Origin: Actinomycetota bacterium
GTDB taxonomy: Bacteria > Actinomycetota > Actinomycetes > Actinomycetales > Microbacteriaceae
Direction: 5' to 3'
DNA: 9,880 nt
Assembly (NCBI GenBank): GCA_009703445.1
Contig: WLGA01000031.1
Coordinates: 1 to 9,880, forward strand
Part shown: positions 1 through 6,006 of the stretch, piece by piece
How the letters are laid out: each line of letters begins with the position of its first letter
Numbering within the stretch: the first letter of the stretch is position 1
Position numbers and translations under genes: made by a program
The notes under the pieces: model-generated
What the model was told of the DNA's origin: nothing
The model's database searches: none
The model's input: the letters and a program-made list of their open reading frames with translations, nothing else

Positions 1-471
1 GATGAGGCCTGGAGCGACATTACTGTTCAGCTCAAGCGCCGTGCCGACCTGATTCCTAACCTTATCGAGACCGTGAAGGGCTATGCCACTCACGAGAGCC
101 AGGTGTTCGAGAACGTGACTCGTGCGCGTGCCGCAACCGTCTCACCTGAGACCATGGCACACCCTGCTCTTGCTGCACAGGCTGAAAGCAACTTCAAGTC
201 GGCCATGATGAACCTTTACGCAGTTGCTGAGGCTTACCCACAGCTACAGGCCAACCAGAACTTCCTCAGCCTTCAGGCCGAGCTAACCGACACCGAAGAC
301 AAGATCATGGCTGCTCGCCGTTTCTACAACGGTGGCGTTCGCGAGCTAAACACCAAGATCAAGCAGTTCCCGCAGGTTCTATTCGTGCGCAGCCTTGGCT
401 TCAAGGAGCGCGAGTTCTTCGAGGTTGCCGACCTAGGCGCAATCTCAGAGCCGCCTGCAGTCAAGTTCTAA
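1..471 (+). CDS. lemA: LemA family protein, 5' end missing
   Basis: The frame is open from the first base and gives 156 residues ending in TAA at 469-471. The start lies before the window, so the N-terminal membrane anchor usual in LemA proteins is not visible. What remains is the soluble helical-bundle part, with the family's early LKRRADLIPNLIETVKGYA segment (residues 10-28 of the fragment), a long helical middle and the late RRFYN and NTKIKQFP motifs (about residues 102-121). LemA proteins are membrane-anchored, with the bundle outside the cytoplasm in most models; their biochemical role is poorly defined. The gene lies 49 bp before htpX on the same strand, a pairing common in bacteria, which suggests a shared transcript and a link to membrane-protein quality control. 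Family assignment is firm; function is not. Confidence 0.95.
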   Translation, partial: DEAWSDITVQLKRRADLIPNLIETVKGYATHESQVFENVTRARAATVSPETMAHPALAAQAESNFKSAMMNLYAVAEAYPQLQANQNFLSLQAELTDTEDKIMAARRFYNGGVRELNTKIKQFPQVLFVRSLGFKEREFFEVADLGAISEPPAVKF

Positions 472-520
472 ACTGGCGTCAAGCTTCTAAACGACTCAAC
501 TAAGCATCCCGAGGGGCTGA

Positions 521-1411
521 ATGTATTCGGCAATCGCCGCTAATAAGCGCAATACCGTGATCATCATTGGGCTGTTCGTTGCCCTGCTAACCGGAATCTC
601 ACTTTGGTGGGGTTACACCAGTGGCAACGGCTCCAGCGCAATCTTCATCGTTGGTTTTGTGCTGCTTTACACGCTGTTCCAGTACTACGCAGCCGGCTCA
701 TTGGCCGTTGCCATGAGCGGTGCCCAGGAGATTCAGAAGAGCGACAACCCGAGACTGTGGCGCATCGTCGAAAACCTAGCCATCACCGAGGGCATGCCAA
801 TGCCGAAGGTCTACATCATCCCGGATGAGGCCCCGAACGCGTTCGCCACCGGTCGCGACCCAAAGCACGCAATCGTGGCTGCGACCACCGGCCTGCTTGC
901 CATCATGGATGACAAGGAGCTAGAGGGCGTCATGGCTCACGAGCTAGGCCACGTGAAGAACTACGACATCCGCGTTTCGACAATCGTTTTCGGCCTGGTC
1001 AGCGCTATTGGCATTTTGGCCGACATGGCTATCCGTGCCTCGTTCTTCGCAGGAGGGCGTCGCGACAACCGAGATGACGGCGGTCTGGGCATTGCTCTAC
1101 TAGCCATCGGAATCGTTGCCAGCATCGTCGCGTTCCTGATTGGGCCAATCGTTAGTGCTGCTGTTTCGCGCCAGCGCGAGTACCTAGCCGACGCAACCGG
1201 TGCCCACACCACACGCTACCCAGAGGGTCTTGCAAGCGCCCTAGAGAAGCTTGCCCAGTATGGTCGCCCGCTTCGTCGCGCTTCGTCTTCGATGGCGCAC
1301 ATGTACATTTCCGATCCGATCAAGCCGGGCATCACCGAGCGTTTGTTCTCGACTCACCCGCCATTGCCAGCGCGCATCAAGCGCCTCCGCGAAATCGGTT
1401 CGAGCTTCTAG
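521..1411 (+). CDS. htpX: M48 family zinc metalloprotease HtpX
   Basis: The 296-residue product is a membrane-embedded zinc endopeptidase that degrades damaged or misfolded membrane proteins from the cytoplasmic side. Hydrophobic segments lie at about residues 12-30, 39-58, 153-173 and 189-213. The zinc-binding motif HELGH is at 140-144, with the likely third ligand E220 in the REYLAD segment and the family's C-terminal FSTHPP motif at 276-281, so the active site appears intact. The length matches HtpX proteins of about 280-300 residues. The ATG at 521 is supported by GAGGGG at 511-516. It follows lemA by 49 bp and is probably co-transcribed with it. Its TAG stop shares the bases CTAG with the stop of the gene on the opposite strand, so the two reading frames overlap at 1408-1411. 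Confident call. Confidence 0.97.
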   Translation: MYSAIAANKRNTVIIIGLFVALLTGISLWWGYTSGNGSSAIFIVGFVLLYTLFQYYAAGSLAVAMSGAQEIQKSDNPRLWRIVENLAITEGMPMPKVYIIPDEAPNAFATGRDPKHAIVAATTGLLAIMDDKELEGVMAHELGHVKNYDIRVSTIVFGLVSAIGILADMAIRASFFAGGRRDNRDDGGLGIALLAIGIVASIVAFLIGPIVSAAVSRQREYLADATGAHTTRYPEGLASALEKLAQYGRPLRRASSSMAHMYISDPIKPGITERLFSTHPPLPARIKRLREIGSSF

Positions 1412-2673
1412 CCAACTGCGCTGGTTAGTGCCGGCGCGAGGTTGCCCTTCGCGGCGATCACGGTAGCGGTGAGCCCCTGCCAGGCACTTATCTCGTTCAA
1501 GTGTTTCGCAAGGTCTCGAGCCAACCCGTCAACGGCGCTTGGCTTCACGTCCAACTCGTGCCAGGCCGACTGCACTAAGAGTTCTCGCGTCTTTCGATCA
1601 CTCTTTAAGTCGATTCGCCCGACGAGGTTTCCATTCTGCAAAAGTGGCAGGGTGTAGTAGCCGTATACCCGCTTTGGCTCGGGAACATAGATCTCGATTT
1701 TGTAGTCAAAATCAAACAAGCGAATCGCCCGATCGCGGTTTCTGGTTAGCGGGTCAAAAGGGCTAAGCAACGTGACGTGGTTTGCCCTAGACAGTTGGTT
1801 TTGGGCGGCAGCGCTCTGCCAATCGCGGTGCAGGTATCCGAGGTCCTTGAAACCCTCCACTTCAACTGGTACGAGAATACCCGCGTCGGCAAGTTCTCGA
1901 ACCCTCGGAGCAACGCGGTCAATCTTGAGGCGCACGAAGTCGGCCAAATCCTTTACGGTCGCAACGCCTTCGGCTTTCGCCGCACGTTCGATCAACGTTC
2001 GAAGGTTTTGGTCATAGTCGGGCTTAGGGTCAAGCATCCGGGCAAGGGTTTCTCCGGTCAAAACCTGCTCCGGCAGCGCATAACGACGGCTAAATTTGTC
2101 GCGCCCGGCCGAAACCACTTCACCAACCAAGAACATCTGCTCAAGGATCATCTTGACGTCGCTCCAGCCCCACCAAGCGCCCTTGCGTATGTTTTGGTCG
2201 TGTTCAATTTCCGAAATCGTTAGTGGGCCGCGCGTTTGAAGTTCATCGCGAATCCACTGCAGCAATTTGCCGTGTTGGGTTTGCACCATCTCCCAGCGGC
2301 GGCGCGAATAACGTCGGTCATCGGTGCCATACCGATACCAATCCATTCGGAATCGATGAAGCGGTAGGTCCTCGGTCTTCACCCAGGCAGCTTCGTGGGC
2401 CCAATACTCCATCAGTTTGGCTTGTTCACCGGTTTCGGTCAGCGGGCGAGAAGCATCATCCAGGATGGCTTTGTCGTAGGCGCCGATTCGAGAAAAGACG
2501 GGCATGTAGTGCGCACGTTCGAACACGTTGACCGAGTCGAGCTGAAGCAAACTGAGGCGATCGATCACACCCAGCGGGCCGGCCTGCTTGTCAGCGCGCG
2601 AAGGCTTCGCTGCCAAACCCTGGGCGTTCACGACCAGCGCGCGTGCGTCCTTCAAACTCAGTTGTTCAGGCAT
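1408..2673 (-). CDS. YcaQ/AlkX-type winged-helix DNA glycosylase
   Basis: This 421-residue protein belongs to the HTH_42 (winged helix DNA-binding, formerly DUF1006) family. Members include E. coli YcaQ/AlkX and Streptomyces AlkZ, glycosylases that unhook alkylated bases and interstrand DNA crosslinks. The segment LLQLDSVNV carries Q44 and D46, matching the Q-hydrophobic-D catalytic motif reported for YcaQ-like members; AlkZ-like members have Q-hydrophobic-Q. The EYWAHEAAW motif (about residues 89-97) is also typical. Length matches the family. Two starts are possible: ATG at 2673 or GTG at 2682, which adds three residues. I prefer the ATG because a purine-rich stretch (GAGAAGTGGA) precedes it, but a -10-like TAGTTT at 2693-2688 would put transcription start near the GTG. 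It is convergent with htpX and divergent from ilvA. Family assignment is firm; substrate is inferred. Confidence 0.9.
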   Translation of the reverse strand: MPEQLSLKDARALVVNAQGLAAKPSRADKQAGPLGVIDRLSLLQLDSVNVFERAHYMPVFSRIGAYDKAILDDASRPLTETGEQAKLMEYWAHEAAWVKTEDLPLHRFRMDWYRYGTDDRRYSRRRWEMVQTQHGKLLQWIRDELQTRGPLTISEIEHDQNIRKGAWWGWSDVKMILEQMFLVGEVVSAGRDKFSRRYALPEQVLTGETLARMLDPKPDYDQNLRTLIERAAKAEGVATVKDLADFVRLKIDRVAPRVRELADAGILVPVEVEGFKDLGYLHRDWQSAAAQNQLSRANHVTLLSPFDPLTRNRDRAIRLFDFDYKIEIYVPEPKRVYGYYTLPLLQNGNLVGRIDLKSDRKTRELLVQSAWHELDVKPSAVDGLARDLAKHLNEISAWQGLTATVIAAKGNLAPALTSAVG

Positions 2674-2687
2674 AGGTTCCACTTCTC

Positions 2688-2697
2688 AAACTAGACT
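2688..2697. promoter_or_regulatory. Overlapping divergent -10 elements between glycosylase gene and ilvA
   Basis: The 57 bp between the two starts hold a plus-strand TAGACT (2692-2697) for ilvA and a minus-strand TAGTTT (complement of 2688-2693) for the glycosylase gene. Both fit TANNNT and share two base pairs. The plus-strand element would give a leader of about 26 nt that includes the GAGG at 2720-2723; the minus-strand one would start transcription close to the alternative GTG at 2682. No convincing -35 boxes were seen. Inference from spacing only. Confidence 0.4.
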
Positions 2698-2730
2698 CGT
2701 TACCAGCATAGAAACGAATGAGGTCCTGCC

Positions 2731-3975
2731 ATGTCAAATACGGTTCCGGTTGTTGCGCCGACTCTTGAAGAGTTCGAGATTGCACACGAGAACGTGGCTC
2801 AGGTTGCCATTCAGACTCCGGTTTTGCACAGCCACTACCTATCAGAGTTGGTCGGTGCCGAGGTTTACCTAAAGTGTGAAAACCTTCAGCGAACCGGCGC
2901 ATATAAGCTTCGCGGAGCCTTCAACCGCATGTCGAAACTCACTGCGGAAGAGCGCAAAAAGGGTGTTGTTGCGGCTAGTGCCGGAAACCACGCTCAGGGT
3001 GTTGCCCTCGCGGCTAAGCGACTTGGCATCAAGGCAACCATCTTCATGCCGGTCGGCGCATCGCTGCCTAAGTTTCAGGCAACCCAGAACTATGGAGCCG
3101 AAGTCGTTCTAGAAGGTGCTGTTTTCGGCGAGACCCTCAAGGCTGCCAAGGAGTATTCCGCAGCTAAGGGCGCAATCTTTATCCCGCCTTTTGACCACAT
3201 CGATGTGGTAACCGGGCAGGGAACTGTAGGGCTAGAGATCCTTGATCAGGTTCCAGACGTAACCACCATCCTGGTTGCAATTGGTGGCGGAGGTTTGGCC
3301 GCCGGAGTGGCTGTGGCAGCAAAGCTGAAGGCCGCCAAGCAGGGTCGCAAGATCAAGGTCATCGGAGTTCAGGCAAAGAACGCTGCTTCATACGTTCCTT
3401 CGCTCAAGGCCGGCAAAGAGGTCGAGATCAAGACCGAGCGCACGATCGCGGATGGAATCGCTGTTGCAAAACCAGGCCACATCCCGTTTGAGCTAATCGC
3501 AAAGCACATCGACAAGGTGGTCACGGTTTCAGATGATGAAATCGCTAAGGCCATCGTGGTTTTGATGGAACGCGCCAAGCAGGTCGTTGAGCCTGCCGGT
3601 GCGGCAGCGGTTGCAGCTTTGATGTCGGGCGCCTACAAGCCAAAGGGTAAGACCGTTGCGGTTCTCTCGGGTGGAAACATCGACCCATTGTTGATGCAGA
3701 AGATCATTGGTTTTGGTCTAACCGCCTCTGAGCGCTACACCACCATCTCGGTAATGCTTCCAGATCGCCCTGGTCAGCTCGTCAAGACCGCTGAGGCGAT
3801 TGCTGCGGCTCAGGGCAACGTGGTTGAGGTTTTGCACACACGCCATGGCGAAGGTCTTGAGATTGGCGAAGTCGAGCTCCGCGTGTCGGTTGAAACCATG
3901 GGTCACGAGCACCGCGAGCGCGTAATAAAGGCGCTCAAGGATGCCGGCCTGCAGCCGAGGATTACTCAGGGCTAA
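2731..3975 (+). CDS. ilvA: Threonine ammonia-lyase (threonine dehydratase)
   Basis: The 414-residue enzyme is a PLP-dependent lyase that converts threonine to 2-oxobutanoate and ammonia, the first committed step toward isoleucine. The cofactor lysine is K59 in the YKLRGA motif. SAGNHAQG (83-90) and the glycine-rich phosphate-binding loop GGGG (185-188) are intact, and SGGN (313-316) closes the catalytic domain. A single C-terminal ACT domain spans roughly 336-410, so this is the medium-length form with one regulatory domain, not the roughly 514-residue E. coli IlvA with two. Feedback control by isoleucine or another amino acid is therefore plausible but not shown. The ATG is supported by GAGG at 2720-2723. 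Its TAA stop (3973-3975) touches the stop of greA on the other strand. No other isoleucine genes are in the window. Confidence 0.96.
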   Translation: MSNTVPVVAPTLEEFEIAHENVAQVAIQTPVLHSHYLSELVGAEVYLKCENLQRTGAYKLRGAFNRMSKLTAEERKKGVVAASAGNHAQGVALAAKRLGIKATIFMPVGASLPKFQATQNYGAEVVLEGAVFGETLKAAKEYSAAKGAIFIPPFDHIDVVTGQGTVGLEILDQVPDVTTILVAIGGGGLAAGVAVAAKLKAAKQGRKIKVIGVQAKNAASYVPSLKAGKEVEIKTERTIADGIAVAKPGHIPFELIAKHIDKVVTVSDDEIAKAIVVLMERAKQVVEPAGAAAVAALMSGAYKPKGKTVAVLSGGNIDPLLMQKIIGFGLTASERYTTISVMLPDRPGQLVKTAEAIAAAQGNVVEVLHTRHGEGLEIGEVELRVSVETMGHEHRERVIKALKDAGLQPRITQG

Positions 3976-4464
3976 CTAGCCGAGGAAGTTCTTAACTTCT
4001 AAGATTTCGATTTCGCGCTCTTTGCCGTTTGGTGCAAAGAACGAAACCTTGTCGCCAACCTTGGCTCCCATAATTGCGGTGCCGATTGGGCTATCCGGGC
4101 TGTAAACATCAATTTCGCTGCCCTCGGCGATTTCGGCGCTGCCCAGAAGGAACTCGAGTTCGCTGCCATTCATGTTTAGGCGAACAACGGTGCCCTGTTC
4201 AACGATGCCGTGAGACTCCTTGGCCTCACCAACAACGGCGCTGGCCAGGATGTTCTCAAGCCGAGCTGCACGAGCCTCGATTTTGCCCTGCTCTTCTTTG
4301 GCTGCGTGATAGCCACCGTTTTCCTTGAGGTCGCCTTCTTCACGCGCTTCTTGAATCTTCTTCGCGATGTCTTGACGGGCGACGGTCAAAAGGTATTCGA
4401 GCTCGCTCGCAAGGCGGTCGTATGCCTCTTGCGTGAGCCAGGTTGCTTCGGGGGTTTCAGCCAT
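3976..4464 (-). CDS. greA: Transcription elongation factor GreA
   Basis: The 162-residue protein binds in the secondary channel of RNA polymerase and stimulates transcript cleavage in backtracked complexes. The N-terminal coiled-coil hairpin covers about residues 12-80, with the acidic tip motif GDLKEN at 44-49 (D45 and E48 correspond to the catalytic pair). The C-terminal FKBP-like globular domain occupies about 85-160 and includes the SPDSPIGTAIMGAKVGD segment. Length and motifs are normal. There is no Shine-Dalgarno sequence before the ATG, but a TAAACT hexamer ends 10 bases upstream. Only 12 nt separate it from the DUF4307 gene before it, so read-through transcription is also likely. The greA-DUF4307 pair is a conserved actinobacterial arrangement (Rv1080c-Rv1081c in M. 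tuberculosis). Confidence 0.97.
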   Translation of the reverse strand: MAETPEATWLTQEAYDRLASELEYLLTVARQDIAKKIQEAREEGDLKENGGYHAAKEEQGKIEARAARLENILASAVVGEAKESHGIVEQGTVVRLNMNGSELEFLLGSAEIAEGSEIDVYSPDSPIGTAIMGAKVGDKVSFFAPNGKEREIEILEVKNFLG

Positions 4465-4473
4465 AATGTTTCT

Positions 4474-4479
4474 AGTTTA
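4474..4479 (-). promoter_or_regulatory. Possible greA -10 element within the upstream stop codon
   Basis: The minus-strand hexamer TAAACT starts with the TAA stop codon of the DUF4307 gene and lies 9 nt before the greA ATG. It would give a transcript with a leader of only a few bases, consistent with the lack of a ribosome-binding site. A chance match is possible. Confidence 0.35.
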
Positions 4480-4872
4480 TTTGAACCAGCAGCGGTCTAC
4501 GGTTGCCGAGACGCCAAGGTCGGTTGTGTTTAGAACGGTTTCGAGGGTGGGCTTCTCGCCAAGTGATCCGGCCACGGCAAGTTCTTTGTACCCGACCACG
4601 GCATAACTGTTGTTCAAGACCTGAACCGCGCACACGCCATCCTGCTGGGATGGGTTCTCCACGGCTATAGTCATCCGAGCCTGGATGTCGTCGACGATGG
4701 TAAAGCTCTGCACCGATGCGCTGATCTTGCTCGGGGCCGCAAAGTTGATCGAAATCGACCAAACGAAAAATGCGACAACGAGACCGGCGGCCACTGAAGA
4801 CCACAGAATGCGCTGATTTCTCGCCTTGGCTTTGCTGTTGCCATAGCGATTCGCGAGATAGTCGTTGGTCAT
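4477..4872 (-). CDS. DUF4307 family single-pass membrane protein
   Basis: The 131-residue product has a short cytoplasmic N-terminus with an RYG motif (9-11), a basic stretch, one membrane segment at about 23-42, and an outer domain of about 85 residues. Two cysteines (C81 and C128) in that domain could form a disulfide. These features and its position directly upstream of greA match the actinobacterial DUF4307 family (Rv1081c-like), whose function is unknown. In many actinobacteria the divergent neighbour is mca; here it is a small membrane protein instead. The ATG follows a TAGCCT hexamer by 7 nt and has no Shine-Dalgarno sequence, so a leaderless transcript is likely. Assignment is by layout and context; no enzymatic motif was recognised. 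Confidence 0.82.
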   Translation of the reverse strand: MTNDYLANRYGNSKAKARNQRILWSSVAAGLVVAFFVWSISINFAAPSKISASVQSFTIVDDIQARMTIAVENPSQQDGVCAVQVLNNSYAVVGYKELAVAGSLGEKPTLETVLNTTDLGVSATVDRCWFK

Positions 4873-4879
4873 CGGTTTA

Positions 4880-4885
4880 AGGCTA
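4880..4885 (-). promoter_or_regulatory. -10 element for leaderless DUF4307 gene
   Basis: On the minus strand TAGCCT is followed by 7 nt and then the ATG at 4872. This spacing puts the transcription start on or next to the first base of the start codon. The same hexamer stands before uppS. No clear -35 box was found. Confidence 0.5.
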
Positions 4886-4900
4886 TCGAAGTTAAAGCGC

Positions 4901-4906
4901 GATACT
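4901..4906 (+). promoter_or_regulatory. -10 element for leaderless small membrane protein gene
   Basis: GATACT matches the -10 consensus at four of six positions, including the most conserved A2 and T6, and is followed by exactly 6 nt before the ATG at 4913. There is no Shine-Dalgarno sequence. It is weaker than the other -10 candidates in this window. Confidence 0.4.
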
Positions 4907-4912
4907 TAATAC

Positions 4913-5257
4913 ATGCACATTTTGCTCTCAGCGCTTCTAGCCGCGACGCCGACTCCAACTCCAACCGTTGACCCTGCCGAGACTTGGTACAGCCCGGGAA
5001 CCATCGGCTTCATCATGACTTTCTTCATCACTGTTGGTGCAATCGGCCTGATCTTCGACATGGTTCGTCGCATCCGTCGCGTCCGCTACCGTGCAGAGAT
5101 CGCCGAGAAGTTGGCCGCCGAGGCCAGTGTCTCAGCACAACCTGCTGCGAAGCCGGCGGCAAAGCCTGCTGCAAAGCCTGCTGTGAAACCAGCAGCGAAG
5201 CCGGCCGCAAAGGCCAAGCCAGAGCGCCCTGCGCCTCCGGCAAAACCAAAGCGCTAA
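4913..5257 (+). CDS. Small membrane protein with basic AAKP-repeat tail
   Basis: The 114-residue product starts with a short hydrophobic stretch (3-11) and a TPTPTPT linker, followed by a clear membrane segment at about 31-50. Next comes a strongly basic RRIRRVRYR motif (52-60), which marks the cytoplasmic side by the positive-inside rule. Residues 77-114 form a low-complexity Ala-Lys-Pro tail. The membrane segment and arginine motif resemble small actinobacterial proteins found downstream of mca (Rv1083 position in M. tuberculosis), for which no function is known to me. The first hydrophobic stretch may be a signal peptide. The ATG is the only start that keeps the membrane segment complete. 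The tail could bind nucleic acid, wall polymer or anionic lipid; that is speculation. Confidence 0.82.
   Translation: MHILLSALLAATPTPTPTVDPAETWYSPGTIGFIMTFFITVGAIGLIFDMVRRIRRVRYRAEIAEKLAAEASVSAQPAAKPAAKPAAKPAVKPAAKPAAKAKPERPAPPAKPKR
5141..5212 (+). repeat. In-frame 12-bp tandem repeat encoding AAKP units
   Basis: Six imperfect 12-bp units encode PAAK or PAVK (residues 77-100). Third-position changes between units (gct/gca/gcg, aag/aaa) show that the repeat is old or maintained at protein level, not a fresh slippage expansion. Such tracts often vary in copy number between strains. Confidence 0.8.
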
Positions 5258-5266
5258 GTCAGGTTT

Positions 5267-5953
5267 TTAGGCCCCGAATGACCCCGGGGCGGGGTTGAGT
5301 GCAATCAGGAGCGCCGCTGTCCAGTGGCAGAGGAATGCAATCACGGTAAGCGAGTGGAATATCTCGTGGAAGCCGAACTTTCCTGGGAACGGGTTTGGTC
5401 TCTTGAAGCCGTAAACCACCGCACCGATTGTGTAGCAAAGACCGCCGATGAGAATCAATGTCATCATGGTTGCATTCGCATTGAAGAAATCAACGATGTA
5501 GGCCATCGCGCCCCAGCCCATGAGCACGTAAATCGGTGTGTATAGCCAGCGTGGGGCGTGAATCCAAAAGACTCGGAACCCGATTCCTAGCAGTGCCGTG
5601 CCCCAGATGACGCTCATCAAGACAATCGCTTTTTCTTTCGGCAGCCCTAGCCAGGTAATTGGGGTGTAGCTGCCGGCGATCAGCAGAAAAATGTTCGCGT
5701 GGTCAATGCGCTTCAGCGCCATTTTGACCTTTGGGCTCCAGTTGAAGCGGTGGTAGAGCGCAGAGTTCCCGAATAACAAGAATGAACTCAGAAAAAAGAC
5801 TGCGCTGGCAATCTTTGCCGGCACTCCGTCGGCGAGCGCAATCAGAACGATTCCGCCGGCAATCACAAATGGCAGAACGCCCGCGTGAATCCATCCACGC
5901 CAGGTTGGCTTTACTTCGGTCTCTCTAAATCCTTCAGAGATTGGCATGCTCAT
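5267..5953 (-). CDS. trhA: Hemolysin III / TrhA family membrane protein
   Basis: The 228-residue protein belongs to the PAQR superfamily (HlyIII/YqfA/TrhA), with about seven membrane helices. Conserved polar residues thought to bind a metal are visible: S64 and H68 in the SALYHR motif, D84-H85 in RIDHANIF, and H196/H200 in FHEIFH, with H210 nearby. PAQR proteins resemble ceramidase-like hydrolases; bacterial members are linked to membrane homeostasis, and true haemolytic activity is doubtful. The ATG at 5953 follows TAGAGT by 6 nt with no Shine-Dalgarno sequence, so leaderless expression is likely; M3 at 5947 is a less likely alternative. It converges with the AAKP-tail gene (9-bp gap) and diverges from uppS, as Rv1085c and Rv1086 adjoin in M. 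tuberculosis. Confidence 0.93.
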   Translation of the reverse strand: MSMPISEGFRETEVKPTWRGWIHAGVLPFVIAGGIVLIALADGVPAKIASAVFFLSSFLLFGNSALYHRFNWSPKVKMALKRIDHANIFLLIAGSYTPITWLGLPKEKAIVLMSVIWGTALLGIGFRVFWIHAPRWLYTPIYVLMGWGAMAYIVDFFNANATMMTLILIGGLCYTIGAVVYGFKRPNPFPGKFGFHEIFHSLTVIAFLCHWTAALLIALNPAPGSFGA

Positions 5954-5959
5954 ATCAAA

Positions 5960-5965
5960 ACTCTA
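5960..5965 (-). promoter_or_regulatory. -10 element for leaderless trhA
   Basis: The minus-strand hexamer TAGAGT lies exactly 6 nt before the trhA ATG, which has no ribosome-binding site. It shares a 53-bp region with the divergent uppS promoter. Confidence 0.55.
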
Positions 5966-5994
5966 CGCCTGCTTTTAGGGCTGAGTCCGGGTAG

Positions 5995-6000
5995 TAGCCT
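5995..6000 (+). promoter_or_regulatory. -10 element for leaderless uppS
   Basis: TAGCCT is followed by 6 nt and then the GTG at 6007, so transcription should begin on the start codon. It supports the GTG over the later ATG codons in the frame. The upstream part of this promoter must overlap that of trhA. Confidence 0.55.
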
Positions 6001-6006
6001 TAACAA

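Noticed and set aside
1777..2223. A 148-codon plus-strand open frame inside the glycosylase gene
   Set aside because: It lies antisense to a well-conserved protein, has no recognisable family pattern and no ribosome site or promoter; it is a shadow frame.
4472..4804. A 110-codon minus-strand frame overlapping DUF4307
   Set aside because: Same strand but another frame of the DUF4307 gene, with arginine-rich composition typical of a frame shadow.
5141..5212. Repeat tract as a CRISPR array or mobile element
   Set aside because: The 12-bp units are contiguous, in frame and encode AAKP; there are no spacers.
5271..5290. Hairpin GCCCCG / CGGGGC as a terminator between the AAKP-tail gene and trhA
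   Set aside because: The stem is followed by a G-rich run on plus and an A run on minus; the T run lies on the wrong side. It is also inside trhA coding sequence.
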